DNA from: Mycolicibacterium fortuitum subsp. fortuitum
GTDB taxonomy: Bacteria; Actinomycetota; Actinomycetes; Mycobacteriales; Mycobacteriaceae
Length of the DNA: 64,000 nucleotides
Assembly (NCBI RefSeq): GCF_022179545.1
Contig: NZ_AP025518.1
Span: 3,844,001-3,908,000, forward strand
Direction: 5' to 3'
Part shown: piece after piece, positions 9,837-18,899 of the stretch
How positions within the stretch are numbered: position 1 is the first letter of the stretch
How the letters are laid out: every line of letters starts with the position of its first letter
Position numbers and translations under genes: made by a program
The notes under the pieces: model-generated
Seen by the model: only the letters and a program-made list of their open reading frames with translations
Told to the model about the DNA's origin: nothing
Database searches by the model: none

Positions 9837-10622
9837 CTAGGCGAACTCAGGCTTGCGCTTGGCCAGGAACGCGTCGACACCCTCTCGGCCGTCCGCGGAG
9901 TTGGCCCGCTCGGCAATGAACCGGCCTTCGGCCGCCATCTGCTCTTCGAGGCTGTTCTTGAACGAGGACACCAGCAGCGACTTGACCGCGCCGTTGGATC
10001 CACCCGACCCGGCGGCCACCTGCTCGGCCAGTTTGGCCGCACGCGCGGCCAATTCGTCGCCGGCAACCACTTCCGTGACCAGTCCCCACTCCTGCGCCTC
10101 GGTGGCCGCGAGTGTGCGGTTGGTGAGGATCAGCTCTTGTGCGCGGCGCAGGCCGACGAGTCGCGGCAGGTGGTAGGACGCGCTGCCGTCCGGGCTCAGG
10201 CCCACCTTGGTGTAGGCCATGGTGAAGGTCGCCGATTCGGCGGCCAGGACCAGATCGCCGGTCACCGCGAGGCTGAATCCGGCGCCGGCCGCGGTGCCGT
10301 TGACCGCGGTGATCAGCACGGCGTCCATCCGGGCGAACGACGAGATGGCCTGGTGCAGGTCGTCGGCGACGCCCTTGATGAACTGGCCTCGGTCCGGTGC
10401 GGTGGCGAACGACTTCAGGTCACCGCCCGCGCAGAAGAACCGACCCGCACCGGTCAGCACCACGACCTTGGTCGCAGGCGTGTCGCAGCGCCTGGCGGCG
10501 TCGGCCAGCTCGCGAGTCATGGTGTCGTTCATGCCATTCGCAGCGTCCGGGCGGTTCAGCGTGAGGTACGCGATGGGTCCGGACTGCTCGAACGAGATGG
10601 CTTCATAGGTGGGCTCGGTCAC
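9837..10622 (-). CDS. Enoyl-CoA hydratase/isomerase family protein
   Basis: Crotonase-fold enzyme, probably acting on acyl-CoA in fatty-acid or side-chain degradation; 261 residues. Starting at GTG 10622 it reads TEPTYEAISFEQSGPIAYL then LNRPDAANGMN, with FCAGGDLKSF forming the first oxyanion-hole loop and GTAAGAGFSLAVTGDLVLA the second. LSPDGSASYHLPRLVG follows in the place of the catalytic-Glu segment. There Asp (P-D-G-S) replaces the more usual Glu of hydratases, so an isomerase or other crotonase activity is possible. It is 10 bases from the end of the TetR gene upstream on the same strand, suggesting a regulator-enzyme operon. Confidence 0.88.
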   Translation of the reverse strand: MTEPTYEAISFEQSGPIAYLTLNRPDAANGMNDTMTRELADAARRCDTPATKVVVLTGAGRFFCAGGDLKSFATAPDRGQFIKGVADDLHQAISSFARMDAVLITAVNGTAAGAGFSLAVTGDLVLAAESATFTMAYTKVGLSPDGSASYHLPRLVGLRRAQELILTNRTLAATEAQEWGLVTEVVAGDELAARAAKLAEQVAAGSGGSNGAVKSLLVSSFKNSLEEQMAAEGRFIAERANSADGREGVDAFLAKRKPEFA

Positions 10623-10632
10623 GGCCCGAACT

Positions 10633-11331
10633 CTAGCGGGCCGACGATTTCGGCGGTCGCACCCCCAGCCGGGCCGCTGTGAGGGTGACCAGCGGCCGGA
10701 AGTCACCGTCGAACCCGAGGATCCGCAACGCTGCCTCAGCGATCACCCAGGGCTGCGCGGGCGTGCTCTCGATATCGTCCGAGCGGGTGTTGACCACCGA
10801 TTCCACCAATCGAAACGGCAGGTCAGCTGCATCGGACGGGCCCTGACATTCGTCGATCACCGCGGCTGAGAGCCGTCGATACACGTCGCGGAGCTCGGCG
10901 CGCCGTTGCCGGAACGGCTGGAATCGATCGGTACGCAGCTCGGGAAGCAGATACAGAGCGCCCAGGTTCCACCGCCCGGTACACAGCTGGTGCGCGTCGG
11001 CCACGGCGAGGGTGTGCAGGCGCTGTGGCGCCGGCCCCGCGCCGTCGAGCAGTTCGGCACCCAGGCGCAGAGCTTCGTCGACGGTGCCGGCCAGCAGCGC
11101 GTCCAGGATGTCGTCCTTGGTGGCGAAATGGTGATACAGCGAGGCCTGTCGCACCCCGACTTCGTCGGCGATGCGGCGCGTCGAGGTACTGGCGTAACCG
11201 TGGTTGGTGAACAACTCGGCGGCCGCGTCCAGGATCTGCTCCCGGGCGGTGGTTCCCGGACGGCGCGGACGGGTGAGGCGGGGCCGCCCGCGCCCCGCGG
11301 CGGTGTTCGCCGGTGTCGTCTCAGCCCCCAT
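10633..11331 (-). CDS. TetR-family transcriptional regulator
   Basis: DNA-binding repressor, 232 residues from ATG 11331. After a basic Pro/Arg-rich N-terminal tail, the helix-turn-helix is clear: AREQILDAAAELFTNHGYAS, then STRRIADEVGVRQASLYHHF and TKDDILDALL. The C-terminal ligand domain is unremarkable. It precedes the enoyl-CoA hydratase gene on the same strand with a 10-base gap, so it may regulate acyl-CoA metabolism including that gene. The ligand is unknown. Longer in-frame extensions to 11562 run into the promoter region of the divergent CYTH/CHAD gene and are rejected. Confidence 0.88.
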   Translation of the reverse strand: MGAETTPANTAAGRGRPRLTRPRRPGTTAREQILDAAAELFTNHGYASTSTRRIADEVGVRQASLYHHFATKDDILDALLAGTVDEALRLGAELLDGAGPAPQRLHTLAVADAHQLCTGRWNLGALYLLPELRTDRFQPFRQRRAELRDVYRRLSAAVIDECQGPSDAADLPFRLVESVVNTRSDDIESTPAQPWVIAEAALRILGFDGDFRPLVTLTAARLGVRPPKSSAR

Positions 11332-11493
11332 GTCAGCAACACTAGGAGACGTCCACCGACCCACCGGCAGCGCGGTGGGGACCGTGGCAAGTCTTGATAC
11401 GGCTGTGACCATGACACCGGTCGTCACGCTCCCGGCGAATGTGGCACGCTGGTGCCATCCACTCTCCGCCTCCGGTGCACAGCGAAGGTGACT

Positions 11494-12990
11494 ATGGCCC
11501 CCGGGAAGTCCAAGACCGCCAGGTACACCGAAATCGAGCGGAAGTTCGCGGTCACCGAGCACACCGTGTCACCGTCGTTCGACGGTCTGTCGGCCGTCAC
11601 CGAGGTGGAGCGCGTCCCCACCCAGCACCTGGACGCCGTGTACTTCGACACCCCGGATCGTGACCTCGCGGCGCACCGCATCACGTTGCGGCGCCGCACC
11701 GGCGGCACCGACGCGGGCTGGCACCTGAAACTTCCGGCTGGGGTCGACACCCGTACCGAGGTCCGCGTCCCCTTGGGCTCGGGCAGCGATACGGTGCCCG
11801 AGGATCTGCGGGACATCGTGCTGGCCATCGTGCGGGACCGTCCGCTGGCCCCGGTTGCCCGGATCAGCACAGAGCGCAGCGTCCAGGTGCTGCACGGGGC
11901 CGAGGGCGTGGCGCTGGCCGAGTTCTGCGATGACCGGGTGACCGCATCGGCGACCGGGCAGGAGGCCGACCAGCAGAGCTGGCGGGAGTGGGAGCTGGAG
12001 ATGCTCACCGCCGACGTGCCCGATGACCTGATGGACCGGCTGTCACACCGGCTGGCGGATGCCGGGGCAGCGCCGGCCGAGCATGGGTCCAAGCTGGCGA
12101 AGGTGCTCGGTACCGATCATGCGCCGGCCCCGACGCCGCCGGCCGATCCCGTGCACCGGGCCATCGCCGAGCAGATCGATCAGCTGCTGGTGTGGGACCG
12201 CGCGGTACGCGCGGACGCATACGACGCCGTGCACCAGATGCGCGTGACCACCCGCAAGATCCGCAGTCTGCTGCAGGAGTCGAAGGGAGCCTTCGGGCTC
12301 GACGACGACGGCTGGGTTCTGGACGAGCTGCGGACGCTGGCCGCGGTGCTGGGCGTGGCCCGGGACGCCGAGGTACTGGCCGAGCGCTATCAGCGTGCGC
12401 TCGACGAGATGCCCGCCGAGCTGGTCCGCGGCCCGGTGCGACAGCGGCTGGTCGAGGGCGCCAACCGGCGCTACACCGCGGGGTGGCGGCGTTCCCTGTT
12501 GGCGATGCGCACGCAGCGCTACTTCCGGCTGCTGGATGCTCTGGAGGAGTTGGTGAAGGCAGAGCAGCCGGCATCCGCAGACGCTTCGAAGCCTTCGGCG
12601 AGCATCAATTCCGCATACAAGCGGGTACGCAAAGCCGCCAAGAACGCCGAGGCCATCGCGGCCGATGGCGCCAGCGCCGAGGAAAAAGACGAAGCGCTGC
12701 ACCGAATCCGCAAGGGCGCCAAGCGCCTTCGCTATACCGCCGCGGCCACCGGGGCGGACAAGGTGTCGGACCGGGCGAAGAACATTCAGACCCTGCTCGG
12801 CGACCATCAGGACAGTGTCGTGAGCAAGGCCCACCTGAGCACCCAGGCTGATGCCGCGCATGCCGCCGGTGAGGACACTTTCACCTACGGGCTGCTGTAT
12901 CAGCAGGAGGACGACGCCGCCCAGCAGTCCCGGGCGTTGCTGGATGATGCGCTGAAGAAGCTGGCCAAGGCGGTGCGCAAGGCCCACTAG
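11494..12990 (+). CDS. CYTH and CHAD domain protein
   Basis: Two-domain phosphate-chemistry protein of 498 residues, equivalent to Rv2226. The N-terminal CYTH (triphosphate tunnel) domain begins with YTEIERKFAV, the diagnostic E-x-E-x-K-type motif in the form EIERKF, followed by alternating acidic/basic strands such as YFDTPDRDLAA and ITLRRRTGG. From about residue 215 the CHAD domain has conserved His/Arg helices: DAVHQMRVTTRKIRSLLQ and later ALHRIRKGAKRLRYTAAA. CHAD domains bind polyphosphate. ATG at 11494 with an AAGG site is preferred over the upstream 11452 start. It stands immediately upstream of, and convergent with, the RNase P RNA gene. Confidence 0.9.
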   Translation: MAPGKSKTARYTEIERKFAVTEHTVSPSFDGLSAVTEVERVPTQHLDAVYFDTPDRDLAAHRITLRRRTGGTDAGWHLKLPAGVDTRTEVRVPLGSGSDTVPEDLRDIVLAIVRDRPLAPVARISTERSVQVLHGAEGVALAEFCDDRVTASATGQEADQQSWREWELEMLTADVPDDLMDRLSHRLADAGAAPAEHGSKLAKVLGTDHAPAPTPPADPVHRAIAEQIDQLLVWDRAVRADAYDAVHQMRVTTRKIRSLLQESKGAFGLDDDGWVLDELRTLAAVLGVARDAEVLAERYQRALDEMPAELVRGPVRQRLVEGANRRYTAGWRRSLLAMRTQRYFRLLDALEELVKAEQPASADASKPSASINSAYKRVRKAAKNAEAIAADGASAEEKDEALHRIRKGAKRLRYTAAATGADKVSDRAKNIQTLLGDHQDSVVSKAHLSTQADAAHAAGEDTFTYGLLYQQEDDAAQQSRALLDDALKKLAKAVRKAH

Positions 12991-12998
12991 GGGCTGGG

Positions 12999-13397
<399 letters not shown>

Positions 13398-13421
13398 GCT
13401 GATCACCGTACCCTTATTTTC

Positions 13422-13877
13422 ATGGCACAGGTGCCACCGGCACGATATTTGCTCCGCGCGAAGGACCTGGCGGACGCCCGTTACGCGGATCCGATCACCG
13501 TCGACGATCTCGCGGCAGCCGCCGGATTGTCCCGGGCCCACTTCAGCCGCATGTTCACCCGCACCTTCGGCGAGTCTCCCCGGGCCTACCTGCAGAGCCG
13601 GCGTCTGGAGCGGGCGGCGGCGCTGCTGCGCAACACCGACCGCTCGGTCGCCGACATCTGCGTGATGGTCGGCCTGCACAGCGTCGGCTCCTTCACCACG
13701 AGCTTCGCGCGGGTGTACGGCAAGCCTCCGGCGGCCTATCGCGCAGGCCTGCCGCCTGCGATGCTCCGCGCCCCGGTACCCAGCTGCATCCTCGCTCGCG
13801 ATACCCGGCGCGCCCATCCGAGCAGTAGGGCCAAGACAGCACAAACGGAGAAGACGCCGGGGTCGGACCGAACGTAG
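13422..13877 (+). CDS. AraC-family regulator (short form)
   Basis: 151-residue protein consisting mostly of the AraC DNA-binding domain. Two helix-turn-helix units are visible: ITVDDLAAAAGLSRAHFSRM in the first, and RSVADICVMVGLHSVGSFTT in the second, with the family signature FARVYGKPPAAYR closing it. No effector-binding domain is present, only a short polar tail. It lies 9 bases upstream of a VOC-family gene on the same strand, a common pairing in actinobacteria in which the small regulator controls the glyoxalase-fold protein. The start at 13422 follows the end of rnpB; an upstream in-frame start would lie inside rnpB and is rejected. Confidence 0.87.
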   Translation: MAQVPPARYLLRAKDLADARYADPITVDDLAAAAGLSRAHFSRMFTRTFGESPRAYLQSRRLERAAALLRNTDRSVADICVMVGLHSVGSFTTSFARVYGKPPAAYRAGLPPAMLRAPVPSCILARDTRRAHPSSRAKTAQTEKTPGSDRT

Positions 13878-13886
13878 CGTCAGGCC

Positions 13887-14306
13887 ATGATGAAAATCGC
13901 TTACACGCATCTGTGGGTTCACGATCAGGAAGTCGCACTGAAGTTCTGGACCGAGAAGGTGGGAATGGAAGTGCGCGAAGACGTTTCGTTCCCAGAGGAG
14001 ATGGGAGATTTCCGGTGGGTCACGGTCGGCCCGCCCGGGCAACCAGACGTCGGCATCGTGCTGATGGCGGTGCCCGGCGAGCCTGTCATGGATGAAGCCA
14101 CCCGCAAGCAGGTTCAGGATCTGACCGCTAAAGGCTTCGCCGGCACCGTATTTCTGTCGACCGACGACTGCCAGAAGAGCTTCGAGGAGCTCACCGCCCG
14201 CGGCGTCGAATTCACAGAACCACCGAACCAGATGCCCTACGGCATCGACTCCGGTTTTCGTGACCCGTCGGGTAACAGCGTCCGGTTGACCCAGCGCACC
14301 GACTAG
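13887..14306 (+). CDS. VOC-family (glyoxalase/bleomycin-resistance fold) protein
   Basis: Small metal-dependent-type enzyme or binding protein of 139 residues with no assigned substrate. The two beta-alpha-beta-beta-beta halves are visible: IAYTHLWVHDQEVALKFWTE opens the first, and GTVFLSTDDCQKSFEELTARG the second, closing with SGFRDPSGNSVRL, the usual VOC C-terminal motif. Likely metal ligands are His8, a residue in the middle strand and Asp in FRDPSG. It is probably cotranscribed with the AraC regulator 9 bases upstream. Its last four bases overlap the end of the convergent HNH gene. Confidence 0.85.
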   Translation: MMKIAYTHLWVHDQEVALKFWTEKVGMEVREDVSFPEEMGDFRWVTVGPPGQPDVGIVLMAVPGEPVMDEATRKQVQDLTAKGFAGTVFLSTDDCQKSFEELTARGVEFTEPPNQMPYGIDSGFRDPSGNSVRLTQRTD

Positions 14307-15592
14307 GCTGCGGGCGCGCATCGCGCGAACTCGATCGCGACCCGTAGCTCGGTCACGCTCTCATATCTCTCTACGGGCCCGGGTGGCGGCGGGGCGATGG
14401 ACCGGTAGACCGCGCCGGTCGGAGTGACGAATTCGGCTGTGTGCACACCGTTTTCGCTACTGGCCGCCACCTGCCACCCGGGCGATTCTTTGACGTAGTT
14501 GCACCGTTCGCACTCCCCGAGGCCGTTGAGCGCGCTGGTCGGACCGCCGCCGGCATGGGGCTGCGCGTGATCGTGGTGACGAATCGGTGCATCGCAATAT
14601 GGAGTTCTGCAGGTCTGATCCCGCAATCCGATGAATTGAGCCAGCGCCTTGGGGAACAACCGCGAGCGCGACTCCATGGCTACGAGCCCACCGGACTTCG
14701 GATGCCGGTAGAGCCGACGCAGTGTCGCGCGCGAACGCTCGTCGGCCACCGCGTCGGCGACCAGGTTGCGGGCTACCGTGGCCGGCACAGGCCCGTATCC
14801 CTCGACCACCGCCGGGTTCTCGTCGTCAGCCAGTAGCGTCTGGTCGGACAGCAGCAGGTTGACGGCCACCGGCTCAGCCACCTCGGCCGGCCGGCCGGTC
14901 ACCCGCTCTGCCACGGTGTCTGCCATCACTTGGCCCCGGGTCCGGCCGTCGAACGTCGTATCAGCGGTCCGCTTGAGCGCCGCATAGACCCCGACACCCT
15001 TCTGCACGGGTAACAGCACCGTCAGCCGCGCCATGCAGTCCGGTGCCGGCCGGATCCAGACGTTTCGGTCCTCCGCGGCTTTCGCCGCCCGGTCGACGAC
15101 GGCCTGCGGATCGAGGCGGTAGGCGATCTTCTTGGCCTCCGCCTCGATCCGCTTGTCCCCCATCCCGGCGAGCGTCGTGACGTCACCGCACATCTCGGCA
15201 TCCAGCGTTCGGCGATCGTCGACGGACAGGCATGCCGACTCCCGCACGATCAACGTTGCCCGCCATTCCGACAACACACCGGACTCCAGCGCCGCCAGCG
15301 TATGCGGCATCTCGTACACCAGCGCTTTGGCGAAGCCGAGATGCCGACTCCCCCGGTTCGGCGAATCGTGGCGGGCCAGCGCGACTTCCGAGGCCACCCC
15401 GCGGCCTCGTTTCGCCCTCGGCACCCCTGCCGCCGCCTCGTCGGCCCGGCGCTTGGCGTCCAACAGAGCCGCACACCGGGCCTGCCCGGCCGCCGCTGCA
15501 GCTTTCGCCCGTTCGAGTTCCTCGATGCGCCGATGCAGATCAGCCTCGTCAGCATGCGGGTTGACCTGCGCCAATACCGCCATATCGAACAT
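14303..15592 (-). CDS. DUF222-HNH endonuclease-like protein (13E12 repeat family)
   Basis: 429-residue member of the large mycobacterial 13E12/REP family. The N-terminal DUF222 region is helical and rich in Ala, Arg and Glu, with VLSEWRATLIVRESACL. The C-terminal HNH-type zinc nuclease motif is CRTPYCDAPIRHHDHAQPHAGG, followed by C-x2-C (ECERCNYVKES), giving the two cysteine pairs and the H-H core. These proteins occur in many copies per genome. Some sit in repeat elements, but here no flanking repeats were seen and the gene overlaps its convergent neighbour by four bases, which argues for a settled locus. Confidence 0.88.
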   Translation of the reverse strand: MFDMAVLAQVNPHADEADLHRRIEELERAKAAAAAGQARCAALLDAKRRADEAAAGVPRAKRGRGVASEVALARHDSPNRGSRHLGFAKALVYEMPHTLAALESGVLSEWRATLIVRESACLSVDDRRTLDAEMCGDVTTLAGMGDKRIEAEAKKIAYRLDPQAVVDRAAKAAEDRNVWIRPAPDCMARLTVLLPVQKGVGVYAALKRTADTTFDGRTRGQVMADTVAERVTGRPAEVAEPVAVNLLLSDQTLLADDENPAVVEGYGPVPATVARNLVADAVADERSRATLRRLYRHPKSGGLVAMESRSRLFPKALAQFIGLRDQTCRTPYCDAPIRHHDHAQPHAGGGPTSALNGLGECERCNYVKESPGWQVAASSENGVHTAEFVTPTGAVYRSIAPPPPGPVERYESVTELRVAIEFARCAPAA

Positions 15593-15628
15593 GTTTTCGA
15601 TTATGGCACAGCGGTACGACGAGCCGGT

Positions 15629-17182
15629 TCAGCTGCGGCGCCGCAGCACCATCACGTTGTCGATCAGTACACCCTGCTGTCCGTCAGGCCCGGTGGCCTC
15701 CCGCTCAGCGCGACCCACGCGGACACGTTCCCACTGCGCGGGGTCGAGTTGCAGGGAGTCGACCACCTCGTCGGCACTGGGGAACGGGAAATTCCGGACG
15801 TGCTCGGGGGCCCATGGCGGCGCGGCACCGTGGTCGACGACAACCAACAGGCCGCCGTCGGCCACCGCACCTGCGGCGCGACGCAGCAGTGCCGAGCGGT
15901 CCATCGCGATAGGCGACTGCAGGAATTGGGCCGACACGAGATCGAAGCGCCCCTCAGGCAGACTCTCGGACAGATCGTGGCGTTCGAACGTGATCTTGTC
16001 CGCCACGCCCCGTTCCTGCGCCTCGGCAGCGGCCCGGGCCAGCGCGGTATCGGAGACGTCGACGCCGGTGACCCGCCATCCCTGTTCGGCCAGCCAGACC
16101 GAGTCTCCACCCTCGCCGCAGCCGAGATCCAGCGCTCGGCCGGCAGGCAGACCTGCGGCGATCTCGGCCAACTGGGCATTGACCCGTCCGCTCCAGATCC
16201 TGCCGCGCTGTCCGTAGTGCCGTTCCCAGTACTGGGCAGTGACGGCCGTCTGCGCGGGCCACGGCGGTACGGGGAGCCCGACGTCCTCGCCGAGCAGGCG
16301 CTGCACCACGGCGGCGCCGGCCTGGCTTCCCGAGGCCACCGCCGCGGCCACTTGCGGCGTCTGCGCGCTCAGGTCACCCGCGGCGAACAATCCGGGCACC
16401 GAGGTGCGCGCGAATGCGTCGACGATGAGCGCGTCCACGGCGATCGGCCCGGGAGCCGAGACTGCACCCAGTTGGGCGGCCAGCGACGAACGTTGGTGCA
16501 GGGTGGCGGCGACGAGTGCACCGCGCCTGGCCAGGCGGGTTCCGTCGGTGAACTCAACGGCCTCCAGGTCGCCGTCCTGAGCCACGAACCGGGCGATCGG
16601 CCGGTCGTCGACACCGATTCCGGCCGCGTCCAACAGCTTGACCTGTGCATCGTCCAGCCCGCTGTCGCCGTTGGTGAGCACCACCAGATCGTCGGTCCAG
16701 CCGCGCATCATCAACGCCGAGTGCACCGCACGGTCGCCCTGTGCGATCACCGCGACCGGCGCATCACGCATCTCCCAGCCGTGGCAGAACGGGCAGTGGA
16801 AAACCGAGCCGCCCCAAAGTCCTTCGGTCCCTGGAATATTCGGCGACCGGTACTCCATACCGGTGGCCAGCAGCACAGTCCTGGCCTGCTCGCGGGTGCC
16901 GTCGGCCAACTCCAGCGTGAAGCCCGGCTCTCCCCGTACGATTTCACCCCTACGCACCTCTACCGTCGGATAGCTGGCCAGCTCGGAGCGGCCGGCAGCA
17001 TAGAGGTCGGCGGGCGGCCGCCCGTCGCTGCCCAAAAGGCCGCCGATTCCGTGTGCGGCCAGGTTGCTCTGATTTCCCGCGTCGACGAGCAGTACGCGCC
17101 GCCGGGCCCGGCCCAGCACCAATGCCGCGCTCAGGCCGGCTGCCCCGCCGCCGACGATGACGCAATCCCAAACGTTTCCCAT
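15629..17182 (-). CDS. Fused thioredoxin-reductase-like flavoprotein and SAM methyltransferase
   Basis: 517-residue fusion. Residues 1 to about 300 are an NAD(P)/FAD oxidoreductase of the thioredoxin reductase type: DCVIVGGGAAGLSAALVLGR (FAD-binding GxGxxG), a C-x2-C pair in FHCPFCHGWEM, and the C-terminal FAD motif VPGLFAAGDLSAQTPQ. From about residue 315 a class I methyltransferase follows: YWERHYGQRGRIWSG, then ALDLGCGEGGDSVWLAEQG (SAM motif I), VTGVDVSDTALARA and FDLVSAQFLQS. Fusions of this kind exist in actinobacteria, but their substrate is not established. An alternative ATG at 17206 lies inside the shared operator with the divergent XRE-cupin gene. Confidence 0.85.
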   Translation of the reverse strand: MGNVWDCVIVGGGAAGLSAALVLGRARRRVLLVDAGNQSNLAAHGIGGLLGSDGRPPADLYAAGRSELASYPTVEVRRGEIVRGEPGFTLELADGTREQARTVLLATGMEYRSPNIPGTEGLWGGSVFHCPFCHGWEMRDAPVAVIAQGDRAVHSALMMRGWTDDLVVLTNGDSGLDDAQVKLLDAAGIGVDDRPIARFVAQDGDLEAVEFTDGTRLARRGALVAATLHQRSSLAAQLGAVSAPGPIAVDALIVDAFARTSVPGLFAAGDLSAQTPQVAAAVASGSQAGAAVVQRLLGEDVGLPVPPWPAQTAVTAQYWERHYGQRGRIWSGRVNAQLAEIAAGLPAGRALDLGCGEGGDSVWLAEQGWRVTGVDVSDTALARAAAEAQERGVADKITFERHDLSESLPEGRFDLVSAQFLQSPIAMDRSALLRRAAGAVADGGLLVVVDHGAAPPWAPEHVRNFPFPSADEVVDSLQLDPAQWERVRVGRAEREATGPDGQQGVLIDNVMVLRRRS

Positions 17183-17203
17183 GCCTTCGAGCTTGCCCAA
17201 TGA

Positions 17204-17233
17204 CATGGCAAAGTGCCAAGCTAATTTGCCATG
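17204..17233. promoter_or_regulatory. Palindromic operator between reductase fusion and XRE-cupin regulator
   Basis: Perfect 9-base inverted repeat: CATGGCAAA at 17204-17212 and TTTGCCATG at 17225-17233, with 12 bases between, so the arm centres are 21 bp apart (two helical turns). The right arm contains the ATG of the XRE-cupin gene and the left arm an in-frame ATG for the divergent flavoprotein. The most likely binder is the adjacent XRE-family protein, which would then repress both genes including itself. That assignment is inference. Confidence 0.65.
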
Positions 17234-17812
17234 AAGGCAAATGCCGCAGAGCCCGTCGACATCGACACTCTGGTCCGGAGCCGGCTTCGGGAGTTGCGGG
17301 CCGAACGCGGGCTCACCCTGGAAGACGTCGCCCGACGCGCGCAGATCGACGTCTCGACGCTGAGCCGGCTCGAATCGGGAAAACGCCGACTGGCGCTGGA
17401 CCACCTGCCCAGGCTGGCCGCCGCACTGTCGGTCACCACCGACGAGCTCCTGCGCCCGCCGCAGGCCGAGGACCCGCGGGTCACCGGCAGCTCACACACC
17501 CACCACGACATCACCTACTGGCCGTTGACCCGGCAGGGCCCGGCCGCCGGGTTGCACGCCTACAAGATCCGGATCAGCGCCAGGCGCCGCAAACCCCCCG
17601 CCGATTTCCCCGTCCACGAGGGCCGTGACTGGATGTATGTGCTGTCCGGACAACTGCGGCTGATCCTCGGCGACCAGGACTTCATCGTCAATCCCGGTGA
17701 GGCCGTGGAATTCTCGACGTGGACACCGCACTGGTTCGGCGTGGTCGACGGGCCGGTCGAGGCGATCACCATCTTCGGCCCGCACGGCGAGCAACTACAT
17801 CTGCACGCTTGA
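17231..17812 (+). CDS. XRE-family regulator with C-terminal cupin domain
   Basis: 193-residue transcription factor. Helix-turn-helix at residues about 14-65: LRELRAERGLTLEDVARRAQ, then IDVSTLSRLESGKRRLAL. A cupin sensor follows from about residue 105: FPVHEGRDWMYVLSGQLRLI, then VNPGEAVEFSTWTPHWFGVV, with His and Glu placed as possible metal ligands. It is divergent from the reductase-methyltransferase fusion, and both starts lie within one palindrome, so it probably controls that gene and its own. Because the ATG is inside the operator and no Shine-Dalgarno precedes it, the mRNA may be leaderless. Confidence 0.88.
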   Translation: MKANAAEPVDIDTLVRSRLRELRAERGLTLEDVARRAQIDVSTLSRLESGKRRLALDHLPRLAAALSVTTDELLRPPQAEDPRVTGSSHTHHDITYWPLTRQGPAAGLHAYKIRISARRRKPPADFPVHEGRDWMYVLSGQLRLILGDQDFIVNPGEAVEFSTWTPHWFGVVDGPVEAITIFGPHGEQLHLHA

Positions 17813-17813
17813 T

Positions 17814-18899
17814 CTACAGATAGGCGGTCTGGTTCACCAACCGCACGGATGAACCACCGTCGCCATAGAACTCCGCGATCGACAGCGACGCCAGGTCAAG
17901 GTGCAGCCGGTAGAGGATGCCCGCGCCGGCGTCGAGCGCCAGCCGGAGCACCGTCTTGATCGGCGTCACGTGGGAGACCACGAGAACCGTTGCCTCCCCG
18001 TGCTCTGCGATGATTCGATCGCGGGCCCGACGGACCCGCCGCGCCACTGCATCGAAGCTCTCGCCGCCGGGCGGCTCGACGCTGGTGTCGCGCAGCCAGC
18101 GTCGGTGCAATTCCGGATCACGTTGCGCGGCTTCGGCGAACGTCAGCCCTTCCCACTCGCCGAAATCCGTCTCGATCAAGTCGTCGTCGACACGGACGTC
18201 GACACCGAGTGTCTTGGCGGCCGTCGCCGCGGTGTCATACGCCCGCTCCAGCGGCGAGCTGACCACTGCTGCGATTCCGCCGCGGGCGCCCAGATAGCGG
18301 GCGGCGGCGTCGGCCTGCCTGCGTCCTTCCTCGGTCAGCGACGGGTTGCCGCGGCCCGAATAGCGGCGGGCCACAGACAGTTCGGTCTGGCCGTGGCGCA
18401 ACAACAACAGCCGGGTGGGGGCACCGGTGGCACCGGTCCAGCCCGGCGCCGACAGTGCGGCCTTCTCGGCTTCGGCGGGTCTGTCGCTGACGATGCCGGC
18501 CGCCGCGTCCATGGCTTCGTTGGCCAGCCCATCGGCATGGCTGTTTCGGTCGCGCGGAATCCACGAGTAGCTGATCCGTTGGAAACCAGCGGCCAGCTCC
18601 GCGGCCCGGCGCTGCAGCGGGACGAGGTCGGGATGTTTGACCTTCCAGCGTCCCGACATCTGCTCGACGACGAGCTTGGAGTCCATCGATACCGCCACCT
18701 CGGTGGCCCCGAGTTCGGCGGTGGCCTCCAAACCGGCTATCAGACCGCGGTATTCGGCGACGTTGTTGGTGGCCCGGCCGATCGCCTCCTTGCGTTCGGC
18801 CAGTATCACGGCGTGTTCGGCATCGAACACCACCGCGCCGTAGCCCGCCGGTCCCGGATTTCCGCGGGACCCGCCGTCAGCCTCGACGAGCACCTTCAC
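17814..18899 (-). CDS. Bifunctional RNase H type I / histidine phosphatase
   Basis: 361-residue two-domain enzyme equivalent to Rv2228c. The N-terminal RNase HI domain (about 1-140) has the acidic catalytic set in VEADGGSRGNPGPAGYG, NNVAEYRGLIAGLEA, VSMDSKLVVEQMSG and PRDRNSHADGLAN, and would cleave RNA in RNA-DNA hybrids. The C-terminal domain from about 165 is a phosphoglycerate-mutase-like phosphatase: LLLLRHGQTELS (RHG), an acidic stretch ETDFGEWEG and VVSHVTPI. In M. tuberculosis this half can act as an alpha-ribazole phosphatase in cobalamin synthesis, which fits cobC nearby. GTG 18899 overlaps the preceding gene's stop by four bases. Confidence 0.93.
   Translation of the reverse strand: MKVLVEADGGSRGNPGPAGYGAVVFDAEHAVILAERKEAIGRATNNVAEYRGLIAGLEATAELGATEVAVSMDSKLVVEQMSGRWKVKHPDLVPLQRRAAELAAGFQRISYSWIPRDRNSHADGLANEAMDAAAGIVSDRPAEAEKAALSAPGWTGATGAPTRLLLLRHGQTELSVARRYSGRGNPSLTEEGRRQADAAARYLGARGGIAAVVSSPLERAYDTAATAAKTLGVDVRVDDDLIETDFGEWEGLTFAEAAQRDPELHRRWLRDTSVEPPGGESFDAVARRVRRARDRIIAEHGEATVLVVSHVTPIKTVLRLALDAGAGILYRLHLDLASLSIAEFYGDGGSSVRLVNQTAYL

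Noticed and set aside
14303-15592. DUF222-HNH gene as a recent mobile insertion
   Set aside because: No flanking repeats were found, and the four-base overlap with the neighbouring VOC gene indicates a settled locus.
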